From Ignavibacteriota bacterium (GTDB taxonomy: Bacteria; Bacteroidota; Ignavibacteria; UBA10030), in the NCBI GenBank assembly GCA_003142575.1, contig PLMS01000030.1, positions 1 through 47,055 on the forward strand: DNA of 47,055 bases, written 5' to 3'. The position numbers and the translations under genes are program-made. The notes under the pieces were generated by a model. The model saw nothing but the letters and a program-made list of their open reading frames with translations, made no database searches and was not told the DNA's origin. How positions within the stretch are numbered: position 1 is the stretch's first letter; each line of letters begins with the position of its first letter. Of this stretch, positions 28,246-38,697 are shown piece after piece.

Positions 28246-29004
28246 ATGAAAGATGTTATTTTGAGGGGAACGATACTGTTTGTACTGACTATCGCAACTC
28301 TTGGTATTGTTGTTGGTCAGGGATTATACTGGGAAAGCACAACAATAGTACGGATTGCCAACGGAAAGGAAATTCATTCTACATCATCGTATCGTCCGCA
28401 CATGTTCAAGCAATCGTCGGAAAATAATGCGTCGATTTTTCGTCTTGATAAGGAAATGGTGTACTTTATCGACACACAAAAGAAAGAATATTCCGAGATG
28501 ACCTTCGCAGAAATGGAAGCGTACACAAAAAAAGCGAATAAAAAACTGGAAGAGATGAATGAAAAATTAAAAAACCTCCCTCCCGAACAAAGAAAAATGA
28601 TGGAACAAATGATGGGGAAAGCAGCTATGGGAGGACAACATGCTAAAATCGACGTGATAAAAACTGCAGAGAAAAAAAACATCAGCGGGTATATATGTTT
28701 CAAGTATGCAATGAAAGAGGATACCGCCGAAGTGGGAAGCGTGTGGACAACGGCCGATGTGCCCGATTTCAGCAGCATGCAAAAGGACTTTAAAGAATTT
28801 GGTCAACGGATGGCAGCTCAGATGCCAAAGGCGGGAGAAATGGTTGCAGCAATGACGAAGGTAGAAGGATTTCCTGTTCAAACAACCATTGCTGGTATTA
28901 CAACGACTGTTACAAAGATTGAGAAAAAAGTGGTTGCCGCGAGTGAGTTTGAAGTTCCTGTGGGCTATAAAAAAATGGCTCCCAAGAACCTCACGGGTGA
29001 TTAG
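28246..29004 (+). CDS. Exported DUF4412-type protein
   Basis: A 252-residue protein with a good ribosome site (AAGGAG, five bases before the ATG) and a signal peptide or N-terminal helix (ILFVLTIATLGIVVGQG). The mature part fits DUF4412: a beta-rich start (ESTTIVRIANGKEIHSTSSY), a query on bound or oxidised state (MVYFIDTQKKEYSEMTFAEM), a Met/Lys-rich helical insert (EEMNEKLKNLPPEQRKMMEQ), then GYICFKYAMKEDTAEVGSVW and a C-terminal VPVGYKKM. The family is of unknown function; a LolA-like fold has been suggested for similar periplasmic domains, which I cannot confirm here. It lies about 95 bp after addB and 24 bp before the MBL gene. Confidence 0.75.
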   Translation: MKDVILRGTILFVLTIATLGIVVGQGLYWESTTIVRIANGKEIHSTSSYRPHMFKQSSENNASIFRLDKEMVYFIDTQKKEYSEMTFAEMEAYTKKANKKLEEMNEKLKNLPPEQRKMMEQMMGKAAMGGQHAKIDVIKTAEKKNISGYICFKYAMKEDTAEVGSVWTTADVPDFSSMQKDFKEFGQRMAAQMPKAGEMVAAMTKVEGFPVQTTIAGITTTVTKIEKKVVAASEFEVPVGYKKMAPKNLTGD

Positions 29005-29028
29005 TAGTCAAGAAATTAAAAAAGATCA

Positions 29029-29790
29029 GTGCAAATATCACAACATTGTTTTGCTTTATTGGGGTTTGCATATACTCCTCCGTGGAGTGTTAATGCCGGA
29101 TTCATTGTCGGCGATGAAAAAACGCTTATAGTAGATAGTGGTCCAAACACTCTTGCCGCGGCAACGATCAAGGGCTATGCCCAAGTGGTTCGACCATCCA
29201 ATCAGTTGCTTGTGATCAATACGGAACGACATCTTGATCATATAAGCGGCAATAGTTATTTTGCTGATTATGGTATTGAGGTGTACGGTCATGTTGGCAT
29301 TCAACGACAAGACTCTGAACTGAAAAACGATATTGATGAGTATATAGCATGTACTCCAAATGCTGTTCGGCGGGAGCGGCAAGAAGCAGCGATTGTTTTT
29401 ACCGATACAAGAATTGTCAATCCGATTCATAAAATAACAACAGAAATAAAGTTCAATCTGGGAAATCTCAACGCTGAAGTTTTACTTACTCCAGGGCATA
29501 CTCCGACGAATCTCTGTGTGTTTGTGCCTGCGGAACGAATCCTTTTTTGTGGTGATAGTGTAGTCAGTGGATATTTGCCGAACCTCGAGGGAGGCAGTGT
29601 CAAGGATTGGCGGCAATGGCTTTCGACATTGGATCGTATTGCAGCACTTGAGGCAGAGGTGTTGGTGTGCGGCCATGGGCCGGTACTGCAAGGCAACAAC
29701 ATACCGAAAGAAATCCAGCGAGTACGCACAATCATTAAACGTGCTATCCTGGAAGAAAAAGCGCCAACATCATACGAATTGGAAAAATAA
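29029..29790 (+). CDS. MBL-fold metallo-hydrolase with altered HxHxDH motif
   Basis: A 253-residue metallo-beta-lactamase-fold protein, starting at the only usable codon (GTG 29029, just after an in-frame TAA at 29017). Motifs: strand and turn VNAGFIVGDEKTLIVDSG, NTERHLDH (residues 64-71), LLTPGHTPTNLC, LFCGDSVVSG, and VLVCGHGPVL near the end. The usual metal motif HxHxDH reads Glu66-Arg-His68-Leu-Asp70-His71, so the first histidine is glutamate. The remaining ligands look intact. Members of this superfamily hydrolyse esters, thioesters or lactones, or are glyoxalase-like; the substrate is unknown. There is no signal peptide, so it is probably cytoplasmic. It could be cotranscribed with the DUF4412 gene. 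Confidence 0.85.
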   Translation: MQISQHCFALLGFAYTPPWSVNAGFIVGDEKTLIVDSGPNTLAAATIKGYAQVVRPSNQLLVINTERHLDHISGNSYFADYGIEVYGHVGIQRQDSELKNDIDEYIACTPNAVRRERQEAAIVFTDTRIVNPIHKITTEIKFNLGNLNAEVLLTPGHTPTNLCVFVPAERILFCGDSVVSGYLPNLEGGSVKDWRQWLSTLDRIAALEAEVLVCGHGPVLQGNNIPKEIQRVRTIIKRAILEEKAPTSYELEK

Positions 29791-29898
29791 AAGTAGGCGA
29801 ATCACTCGCGTTTATACTTCATTCAGAACTACTTAAATAAAGCATTAACTCATTTTGGATTATGCGCTCACTCAGGATGATTACGCATGAGATGGAAT

Positions 29899-31524
29899 TT
29901 AAGATGTTCCCCATTGTCCGATGCTCTGAACAATATCTGTATCATGCTTGAATTCCGATGTAAGATGAAATACGATATCAGGAAACATCTCCTGTGCTGT
30001 ATGGAATGACCATGTTCCTTCGGCAAGAAAGACGGGATGATCATCTTTGTCATACGCAATATGGGGATTTTGAAAAGAGAGAAAGCGTTCAAATTGTTCT
30101 TTGTTTACCGACGTGAACCAAAACGCCTTATAGATATTGAGCGACTGTAAATCACACTCCGCGCCGTATTCGTGCAGCAATCTAAATTTAATAACTTCAA
30201 ACTGCATCTCACCGACAGTACCGACGATCTTCACATTGCCTTGCTGGCGAAGGAAGAGTTGAGCGACACCTTCATCGGAAAGCTGCCGGATTCCCTTATC
30301 TAACTGCTTGGCCTTGAACGGATTTCTGTTGATAAGCTGCCGGAAGATTTCCGGTGAAAATCTCGGTATCCCTTTAAAAACAAATTGTTCACCCTCTGTA
30401 AGCGTATCGCCGATCTTAAAATATCCTGTGTCATACAGTCCAACCACATCACCCGGCCATGCTTCATCGATGATACTTTTTTCATTTGCCATGAAGCTTG
30501 TAGGAGTAGCGAAGCGAAGTTCTTTTTCTAAACGCGTATGATAATAATATTTGTTCCGCTCAAACTTGCCGGAACACACACGGCAAAATGCAATACGGTC
30601 CCGATGGTTAGGATCGAGGTTCGCATGAATTTTAAAAATAAACCCGCTGAATGAACTTTCTGCCGGATCGACCTTTCTGATACTTGTTTCCCTTGGTTGT
30701 GGAAAAGGAGCAATCTTCACAAAAGTATCCAAAAGTTCTTTTACACCGAAATTATTGATAGCACTGCCGAAAAAAACCGGAGCAAGATATGCCTCACGGT
30801 AATGTTCTTCATTAAACTGCTCATACACCCCTTCAATAATTCCAATTTCCTCGCGTAGCTTTGCTGCGGAATCCGCACCGATATGTTCATCAAGAAGCGG
30901 ACTTGCAATGTCGTCAATGGCAACGATATCATCCGAGATGCGTGTTTTATTGGGGGAGAAGAGCTCTAATTGTTTTTCAAATAAATTGTACACACCCTGA
31001 AATCGCACACCGATGCCTATGGGCCACGTGAGCGGACGCGTATGAATACCAAGTTCTCGTTCCAACTCGTCTAAAAGTTCAAACGGATCGCGTCCTTCTC
31101 TATCCATTTTATTGATGAACACGATCACCGGTATACTTCTCATCCGGCAGACGTTCATGAGCTTTCGCGTTTGCTCTTCTACGCCCTTTACACAATCGAT
31201 CACGAGGATAACACTATCTACGGCTGTAAGAGTTCTATAGGTATCTTCGGCAAAATCCTTGTGACCCGGTGTGTCCAAGATGTTGACCTTGTATCCCTTG
31301 TACTCGAAGCCCATCACCGAGGTCGCTACAGAGATGCCGCGTTGCTTTTCAATTTCCATGAAGTCAGAGGTAGCGGTCTTTGTGATCTTGTTGCTCTTTA
31401 CTGCGCCTGCCGTGTGAATCGCACCGCCGAAGAGCAGCAGTTTTTCTGTAAGCGTTGTTTTCCCTGCATCAGGGTGACTGATGATGCCGAATGTACGGCG
31501 TCGTGTAAGTTCGTTATGTTTCAT
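29899..31524 (-). CDS. prfC: Peptide chain release factor 3
   Basis: A 541-residue translational GTPase. The N-terminus has the P-loop [13 protein letters not shown] (around residues 16-28), switch elements with [11 protein letters not shown], the G3 motif [14 protein letters not shown], and G4 [10 protein letters not shown]. Domains II and III carry [20 protein letters not shown] and the C-terminal [16 protein letters not shown]. Length and the [18 protein letters not shown] block separate RF3 from EF-G. RF3 recycles RF1/RF2 from the ribosome after peptide release. It is convergent with the MBL gene and transcribed away from the glnK-amtB operons. The C-terminus (GQWGTS) looks complete. Confidence 0.96.
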   Translation of the reverse strand: MKHNELTRRRTFGIISHPDAGKTTLTEKLLLFGGAIHTAGAVKSNKITKTATSDFMEIEKQRGISVATSVMGFEYKGYKVNILDTPGHKDFAEDTYRTLTAVDSVILVIDCVKGVEEQTRKLMNVCRMRSIPVIVFINKMDREGRDPFELLDELERELGIHTRPLTWPIGIGVRFQGVYNLFEKQLELFSPNKTRISDDIVAIDDIASPLLDEHIGADSAAKLREEIGIIEGVYEQFNEEHYREAYLAPVFFGSAINNFGVKELLDTFVKIAPFPQPRETSIRKVDPAESSFSGFIFKIHANLDPNHRDRIAFCRVCSGKFERNKYYYHTRLEKELRFATPTSFMANEKSIIDEAWPGDVVGLYDTGYFKIGDTLTEGEQFVFKGIPRFSPEIFRQLINRNPFKAKQLDKGIRQLSDEGVAQLFLRQQGNVKIVGTVGEMQFEVIKFRLLHEYGAECDLQSLNIYKAFWFTSVNKEQFERFLSFQNPHIAYDKDDHPVFLAEGTWSFHTAQEMFPDIVFHLTSEFKHDTDIVQSIGQWGTS

Positions 31525-31786
31525 GAATAATTAATCTGATTAGAAAGCTTGATTTTTTTTGAGTACAAGAAAAGCGAGGCATGTATAATGCCCCGAAGAA
31601 TAGAGGAAAAGCTACGGTGGTGTAAGTTTTATGTGACTCGAAAGCATGATCATTCTTTTATAAGATAAGAAAAGTTCAGGAGAGAGCCAAATCGATTGAT
31701 TCAAGGAAAAATGTAAAAATGAAAGGGAGAAGTAAAATCCTGTCTGGAAACCCTTACTGGGAGAAGGGTGGACAGTGAACACTTTT
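31525..31786. other. Non-coding gap upstream of prfC
   Basis: AT-rich spacer between prfC and the terminator of the neighbouring amtB gene. It must contain the prfC promoter on the minus strand, but I cannot pick one with confidence. A short hairpin-capable GGCAT-N5-ATGCC lies near 31579-31593. No tRNA or ORF is supported. Confidence 0.3.
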
Positions 31787-31827
31787 AAATAAAACCTGCC
31801 GGAAGATACAAATATATCATACGGCAG
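31787..31827 (-). terminator. Probable rho-independent terminator of the downstream glnK-amtB operon
   Basis: Read on the minus strand, CTGCCG and CGGCAG form a 6-bp stem, extended after an internal loop by GATA/TATC around a 6-base loop. The stem is followed by GTTTTATTT. It lies about 40 bases after the amtB stop codon. Confidence 0.55.
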
Positions 31828-31865
31828 ATTTATTATATATTCATACTTACTGTTATGCTCGGAGA

Positions 31866-33545
<1,680 letters not shown>

Positions 33546-33660
33546 TATGCTTTTTATGGCGTTGGAACAAATATGCATGCACGTAGAAAAAGGTTGATGA
33601 AGATACTAGAAATGTAAAAAGGAGGAAAGAGAATTGTTGGTTATGCGGAAAATAATTGGA

Positions 33661-33704
33661 TACAAAAGGGGGCGCTTTACACACACAACTTCCAAGCGCC
33701 CCTT
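33661..33704 (-). terminator. Rho-independent terminator of glnK-amtB copy 2
   Basis: On the minus strand GGGGCGCTT pairs perfectly with AAGCGCCCC over a 16-base loop, followed by CTTTTGT. It lies 13 bases after the amtB stop. It separates the two tandem glnK-amtB operons, so copy 1 needs its own promoter. Confidence 0.8.
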
Positions 33705-33716
33705 ATGCAGTTCGAA

Positions 33717-34943
33717 TTAGAAGATATAACCGCTTTCACCATGTTGGCTGAGATCCAGTCCTTGCACTTCTTCCTCCTGTTGAACTCGTAATCCCATCGT
33801 CCAATCAAGTACTTTGAGAATAATCCATGTGACACAGAATGCGTACGCAATTGCTACTGCAACGCTTAAGAGCTGGATAAGAAAGAGAGACGGATTACCG
33901 AAGAATGCACCATCTGCTCCGGCAGCATTGATTGCCTTCGATGCAAAAAGACCAGTTGCAAGCGCCCCAAACGTACCGCCGACGCCATGGATGCCGACCG
34001 CATCGAGTGAATCATCATAACCGAAGAAGTTCTTGATATTCACACCAAAGTAGCAAACCGCACCTGCGCCAAAACCAATTGCAAGCGCAGCAAGCGGACC
34101 GACAAAACCGGATGCCGGCGTAATTGCCACAAGACCTGCAACCGCACCTGACGCTGCACCGAGAAGCGTTGGTTTGCCGCGATGTTTCCATTCCACAATG
34201 AGCCACGAAAGTGTCGCTGTTGCCGCTGCAATATGAGTCATTAAGAATGCAGACGTTGCAAGCGCACCTGAGGCAAGAGCACTTCCTCCATTAAATCCAA
34301 ACCAACCGAACCATAACAGTGTTGCACCAAGTATTGTCATGGTCAAATTGTGAGGAGGCATATGTTCATGTCCATGACCTTTACGCTTTCCGATGATGAT
34401 TGCCGCAGCAAGAGCCGACACGCCGGAACTAATATGTACTACAAGTCCGCCTGCAAAATCCAATGCACCCAACGACCGAAGCCATCCGCCAACACCCCAC
34501 ACCCAATGTGCGAGCGGCGCGTACACAAGAGTTGACCAGAGAAGAACGAAAACCAAATATGTGCTGAATTTAAAGCGTTCCGCAAACGCGCCCGAGATCA
34601 AAGCGGGCGTGATGATCGCGAACATCATTTGAAACATCATAAATGCTTGATGGGGTATTGTTGCTGCATAAGCCGGATTGGGTTCCATTCCAACACCTTG
34701 TAAACCAAACCATTGCAAATTGCCGATAAGTCCATGAATATCCGGACCAAATGCAAGTGAATAACCAATCAGTACCCACTGCACTGTAACCAACCCTAAT
34801 GCCACAAAGCTTTGCATAATAGTACCCAGCACATTCTTTTGGCGTACCATACCGCCGTAGAATAATGCTAATCCAGGTGTCATCAGCATAACAAGTGCTG
34901 TGGACACCAACATCCATGTCGTATCGCCAGTATCTATTCTCAT
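33717..34943 (-). CDS. amtB: Ammonium transporter AmtB (copy 2)
   Basis: A 408-residue Amt channel, the same length as copy 1 and highly similar along its whole length (MLMTPGLALFYGGMVRQKNV; DFAGGLVVHISSG; GHEHMPPHNLTMTILG; DDSLDAVGIHGVGG; tail EVQGLDLSQHGESGYIF). Both pore histidines and the GlnK-contact tail are kept, so both copies look functional. The upstream P-II gene overlaps it by four bases, and a strong terminator follows. Differences are concentrated in loops and in the last two helices. The pair is a tandem operon duplication rather than an amtB duplication alone. Confidence 0.97.
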   Translation of the reverse strand: MRIDTGDTTWMLVSTALVMLMTPGLALFYGGMVRQKNVLGTIMQSFVALGLVTVQWVLIGYSLAFGPDIHGLIGNLQWFGLQGVGMEPNPAYAATIPHQAFMMFQMMFAIITPALISGAFAERFKFSTYLVFVLLWSTLVYAPLAHWVWGVGGWLRSLGALDFAGGLVVHISSGVSALAAAIIIGKRKGHGHEHMPPHNLTMTILGATLLWFGWFGFNGGSALASGALATSAFLMTHIAAATATLSWLIVEWKHRGKPTLLGAASGAVAGLVAITPASGFVGPLAALAIGFGAGAVCYFGVNIKNFFGYDDSLDAVGIHGVGGTFGALATGLFASKAINAAGADGAFFGNPSLFLIQLLSVAVAIAYAFCVTWIILKVLDWTMGLRVQQEEEVQGLDLSQHGESGYIF

Positions 34944-35278
34944 AATGCATCTTCTCCTGTTTCTTCTGTTCGTACACGTATAGCTTCATCGGCCGGCATG
35001 ATAAAAATCTTTCCGTCGCCGACCTTACCTGTTTTTGCGATGCGGATGATGATCGAGACTGCTTCATCTACACGTCCATTTGGAACAACGATCTCTAATT
35101 TGACCTTCGGCAAAAAATCTACCTGATATTCGGCTCCGCGATAAACTTCGGAATGTCCTTTCTGCCTGCCAAAGCCTTTGACTTCTTGCATTGTCATTCC
35201 GCGAAACCCGGCTTCTTGGAGCGCCTCCCGGATGTCATCCATGGCATGCGGACGAATTATTGCTTCAATTTTTTTCAT
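34940..35278 (-). CDS. glnK: P-II nitrogen regulatory protein (GlnK/GlnB type, copy 2)
   Basis: 112 residues, starting MKKIEAIIRPHAMDDIREAL, with the same T-loop ([15 protein letters not shown], Tyr51), GKVGDGKIF and [12 protein letters not shown]. It is overlapped by its amtB through ATGA. It is the first gene of the more upstream of the two tandem operons. Near-identity of the T-loop with copy 1 means that each P-II may cross-regulate both channels, and mixed trimers are possible. The upstream region holds a perfect 16-bp palindrome shared with copy 1. Confidence 0.96.
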   Translation of the reverse strand: MKKIEAIIRPHAMDDIREALQEAGFRGMTMQEVKGFGRQKGHSEVYRGAEYQVDFLPKVKLEIVVPNGRVDEAVSIIIRIAKTGKVGDGKIFIMPADEAIRVRTEETGEDAL

Positions 35279-35329
35279 AAAATGTTCTCACTGAATGTAT
35301 TTGTAATAAGGTTTTGGAGTTAAAGCACC

Positions 35330-35388
35330 TTACTATATATAGTAATATATAGATTATTATTAAATAATCAAGGTATTTGTACCTATTG
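35330..35388 (-). promoter_or_regulatory. Candidate nitrogen-responsive promoter/operator of glnK-amtB copy 2
   Basis: On the minus strand: CAATAGG (35388-35382), 8 bases, CCTTGATTA (35373-35365), 19 bases, then the perfect palindrome TTACTATATATAGTAA (35345-35330), and 51 bases to the ATG. The core TTACTA-N4-TAGTAA and the two upstream boxes are the same as in copy 1, while the sequence between them differs. This points to selection rather than simple recent duplication. Confidence 0.5.
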
Positions 35389-35520
35389 TTCACATTATTT
35401 TTAATGTGAACATGACGAGCATACAGAATAGATGAAAAAATAGGGCCAGAGTTTTATTCACGAATGAACACAAAGGATTTAAGAAGGAGAATATGGAGAC
35501 TACCGAAAGGGGTAAAGTTA

Positions 35521-36084
35521 TTACGTATGTTGATATTTCTCTGGCGAGAGTAGTCGAAGCAAGTCGTGGGTAATGAAATAAAATCCAATACCAATTCCAA
35601 TGCAGCAAGTTATGAGACCGGTGATATTGACGATCATGGCGATGTCTTCAGCATATTCCATCGTTCCCATATAGTTCAGGAGCCATCGCCAATCATGGAT
35701 CGCAGCATGGGAGATCAAGTGCAGTCGTTGATAGGGTGCATCACCGATGTAAACGGACACGTTCACCATGCTTTGGCCCGTCCAATACAAAGTAAAGGGA
35801 ATTGATCTCAAGGTTGATAGAGCAAAGACAATGACGGTTGCAACAGGGATGATGATTTGGAATAAAGATCCTCCGAGAAAGTAAATGAATCTTCCAAATA
35901 CACCAAAGATCAAATGTCCTGTTTCATGGATGAAGAGGTCGATGGTATCAATGACCCAAATGACAAACGGAACTTGATTGCGTGTCTCATTCTTTTGGTA
36001 ATTCGTTGCCAGGGAATAAGTGAAATAGCATACGCAAATAATGCAGAAACAATACATTATGAGATTAAAAATATTCATATTCAA
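35521..36084 (-). CDS. HExxH-containing integral membrane protein (M50-like putative metalloprotease)
   Basis: A 187-residue protein with about four transmembrane segments: one at residues 5-26, one spanning the motif, one near 70-92, and one at about 148-172 (MIVNITGLITCCIGIGIGFY). The second segment contains IDLFIHETGHLIFGVFGRFI, an HExxH zinc motif (His53, Glu54, His57) inside a hydrophobic stretch, as in site-2-protease-like M50 enzymes. A following Gly-rich FLGGSLFQ fits that fold. The NPDG-type third ligand of classic site-2 proteases is not seen; His/Asp residues in HAAIHDWRW could substitute. It stands alone, convergent with nothing and divergent from the GH140-like gene. It may be a small membrane peptidase of unknown substrate or a degenerate relative. 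Confidence 0.65.
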   Translation of the reverse strand: MNMNIFNLIMYCFCIICVCYFTYSLATNYQKNETRNQVPFVIWVIDTIDLFIHETGHLIFGVFGRFIYFLGGSLFQIIIPVATVIVFALSTLRSIPFTLYWTGQSMVNVSVYIGDAPYQRLHLISHAAIHDWRWLLNYMGTMEYAEDIAMIVNITGLITCCIGIGIGFYFITHDLLRLLSPEKYQHT

Positions 36085-36175
36085 TTTTTACTCGGAATTT
36101 AATTTTTCCAATGTACGATAATATTAATATACTGATTCTTTCTCTGATGAAACAAAGGGGGAAATACGATATCGA

Positions 36176-36204
36176 TTGACATCTTTACTCTTTCCTTTTA
36201 CATT
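36176..36204 (+). promoter_or_regulatory. Candidate sigma70-type promoter for the GH140-like gene
   Basis: TTGACA (36176-36181), a 17-base spacer and TACATT (36199-36204). The predicted start falls at about 36211, so the ATG at 36213 would be leaderless and the ATG at 36228 would have a leader of about 17 bases. It matches the element at 9919-9947. Confidence 0.5.
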
Positions 36205-36212
36205 ATCTTTGA

Positions 36213-37691
36213 ATGGTAACGAAAACTATGAAAATCTATTTCATGTGTTCTATTCCAAAGACACTATTATTTGTTTTGGAGTTTTGCCTTTCTACTGTGC
36301 TGTTGGCACAGTTGCACACTGGCGACATTGACACTGTACATGCGATAAACCGCAAAGTCATCGTTTCAGAGAATGGACGGTTTCTTCAGTACGAAGATGG
36401 CGAGCCGTTCTTCTGGTTGGGTGATACGGGCTGGCTGTTGTTTGAAAAATTGACTCGTGAAGAGGCAACACGCTATTTGGAAAACAGAAGAGCAAAGGGA
36501 TTTAATGTGATTCAGTGTATGGTGGTTCCTGCAATACCGCTTGTGAATATCTACGGTGATTCGGCGTTCGTAAAAAATAATTTATCTTGCCCGTGTATTA
36601 CAAATGGGAAAAATTTTACCGATGCACGGCAATACGATTTTTGGGATCATGTAGAATATATTATTGATGAGGCGGCGAAGAACGGTATCCGCATTGCGCT
36701 TGTTCCCCTGTGGGGTAAAGTTGCCAAACAGCCGGAAACGACTGTGGAGAATGTAACTCTGTATGCCAGGTGGTTGGCAAAACGTTTCGGTTCCAAACCA
36801 AATATTTTTTGGATTAATGGAGGAGATCTTCGCGGAGATGTTCGTCCGGAAATATGGAAAGCAATTGGAACTGCACTTAAAGCAAACGATCCGAATCATC
36901 TTATCACGTATCATCCGTTTGGAAGAACACAATCATCCACGTGGTTTCATAATGAATCGTGGCTTGATTTTAATATGTTTCAATCGGGACATCGTCGGTA
37001 TGATCAACTCAAAGGCGATGGTGCTGAAAGTTGGAAAGGTGAAGACAATTGGCGATATGTTTTAGAGGATTATACAAAGAATCCGCCTAAGCCAACTCTC
37101 GATGGAGAGCCATCATATGAAAATATACCACAGGGTTTGCACGATACAACTCAACCGTATTGGAATGCACATGACTGTCGTCGATATGCATACTGGTCGG
37201 TCTTTGCCGGTGCGTGCGGACATACCTATGGTGATAATGCCGTTATGCAAATGTACAAGCCGTGAGATAAGAATCGCGCTTATGGCGCACGTAATTATTG
37301 GTACGAAGCAATAGATGATTCCGGATCGTTTCAAATGCGCTATCTTTCAAATCTGGTTTTATCCCGACCGTACTTTGAACGCATATATGATTCTACACTC
37401 GTTGTTGATCAGGGAAAGCGTTATGAGTTTATTGCGACAACAAGGGGTAAAAGTTATCTCTTTGCTTATACATACACAGGACGATCATTCACGATAGCAA
37501 TGGGGAAAATTTCCGGAAGTAAAGTCCATGCCACATGGTATAATCCCCGTAATGGCGCAGTGCAGGAGATCGGAACAATGTACTTCCAACCTCCCGGTAG
37601 CGAGCGGAATGGTAACGATTGGGTGTTAGTGCTTGACGATTCTTCAAAGGGATACTCAAATCCGGAGTATGAAAAGATACATGCGAATTGA
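36213..37691 (+). pseudogene. GH140-like (DUF4038) glycoside hydrolase interrupted by one in-frame TGA
   Basis: The reading frame codes for a signal peptide (from the ATG at 36213 or, better, 36228: LLFVLEFCLSTVLLAQ) and a DUF4038/apiosidase-like TIM-barrel domain (YEDGEPFFWLGDTGWLLFEK; RRAKGFNVIQCMVV; RFGSKPNIFWINGGDLRGD; PTLDGEPSYENIP; FAGACGHTYGDNAVMQMYKP). The frame hits TGA at 37263-37265. It then continues with no further stop as DKNRAYGARNYWYEAIDDSG into the usual C-terminal beta domain and ends at 37691. Total length, 493 codons with the stop, is normal for the family. Homologues carry a glycine at about this place, so GGA to TGA is a likely single change. The gene would have acted on plant-type polysaccharide side chains. 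It may be a recent pseudogene or a sequencing error. Confidence 0.75.
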
Positions 37692-37730
37692 AGTTGATGA
37701 ATAATAAATTAAAAGTATTGAATCTATAAC

Positions 37731-37763
37731 AAAAATCCCGATGCCAAGACTGACATCGGGATT
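37731..37763 (-). terminator. Strong rho-independent terminator downstream of the TPR gene
   Basis: A perfect 10-bp stem, AATCCCGATG/CATCGGGATT, with a 10-base loop. On the minus strand it is followed by a run of T and TTG (the A run at 37731-37735). It lies about 60 bases after the stop of the TPR gene. On the plus strand the tail is not T-rich, so it acts mainly for the minus strand. Confidence 0.8.
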
Positions 37764-37824
37764 CTACGTGTATAGAAAATTTGCGGTTCTTTTTCCTAAA
37801 AGCTACTCCAACGATTTACAGTTG

Positions 37825-38640
37825 CTACTCATCCTTTATTTTTTCTAACAATTCCGTTGCCTCTTTCCTAAAGACGTCATCATCTTCATCTTCTTTCGGT
37901 AGAGAAGCGATCTTCATCAAGTGTCCGCGTGCTTTTTTATATTCATCCATCTCAATGTAAGCACGAGCGCAATCAAGCCGGTACATAATAAAACTCGGCC
38001 GCAGTTCAACAGCTTTCTCATAATTCTTCACTGCATCATCCATATTTGCCCAACCAATTCCAAGCGGCCAGCGGATGAATTTTGGCTTCTCGCACACTTT
38101 CGCATTCGTTCGTCCGAGTACATAATAGGCTCCTGGTCCTGTCGAATCCAAGGTAATTGCTTTTTCACAATCGGCTTTTGTTTGTTTCACGAGATCGAGA
38201 GATTCCCAAATGCCGCGGAAGAGGGCAATGCGTCCATTCGCAATCGCTTCCCGTGTGTACCCCATTGCTCCTTTCGGATTGGCAACGATAGCTTTCTTGG
38301 CGAAGTCCAACGACTTTTCATACCATTCCAACTGTTTTTGTTTCTCCGCATCAGTATTCTTGGGAAGATGTTCGCCGATATCGACGTACGTGCGACTCAA
38401 TCGCCAGAGGATTTCATAATCGTTGGGAGAAAGAGCAAGAGCCTCGCTGTATTTTTCGAGCGCTTTTTGGTTGTCGAATACTTTTTCTGAAAATTCATTT
38501 CCTTGTGCGATGAGTTGACTGACATGAGTGGAATCGTCTGTGGTTAATGCTGCAACCATGCTTGTTACCGGAACGAGAAATCCGAATGCAAGAATCAACA
38601 GGAGAGAATTTGATGTCTGTTTCAATGAATGATCCTCCAT
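37825..38640 (-). CDS. Exported tetratricopeptide-repeat protein
   Basis: A 271-residue protein with an N-terminal signal segment (LLLILAFGFLVPVTSMVAAL) and about four to five TPR-like helix pairs: KALEKYSEALALSPNDYEIL, WYEKSLDFAKKAIVANPKGA, KADCEKAITLDSTGPGAYYV, AVKNYEKAVELRPSFIMYRL and the C-terminal KKARGHLMKIASLPKEDEDD. The middle (WPLGIGWANMDDAVKNYEKA) resembles periplasmic TPR proteins related to the RMD family. No enzyme motif. It is probably a protein-interaction scaffold in the periplasm. It lies 57 bp from the bifunctional nuclease gene on the same strand, so it may be the last gene of the etf operon, and it ends in a clear terminator. Confidence 0.8.
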   Translation of the reverse strand: MEDHSLKQTSNSLLLILAFGFLVPVTSMVAALTTDDSTHVSQLIAQGNEFSEKVFDNQKALEKYSEALALSPNDYEILWRLSRTYVDIGEHLPKNTDAEKQKQLEWYEKSLDFAKKAIVANPKGAMGYTREAIANGRIALFRGIWESLDLVKQTKADCEKAITLDSTGPGAYYVLGRTNAKVCEKPKFIRWPLGIGWANMDDAVKNYEKAVELRPSFIMYRLDCARAYIEMDEYKKARGHLMKIASLPKEDEDDDVFRKEATELLEKIKDE

Positions 38641-38697
38641 GGTAGATGAATGAAAATGAATGGCTCTTGAAGATATGTGAGATTGAATAAGATGTTG

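Noticed and set aside
37263-37265. TGA recoded as glycine, tryptophan or selenocysteine in the GH140-like gene
   Set aside because: TGA is the normal stop of other genes here (addA at 25376, hisG at 45988), no SECIS-like hairpin is evident after the codon, and the family needs no selenocysteine.
37921-38490. 189-codon open frame on the plus strand
   Set aside because: Antisense of the TPR gene, Phe/Ile/Cys-rich with no recognisable domain; the minus-strand TPR repeats explain the region.
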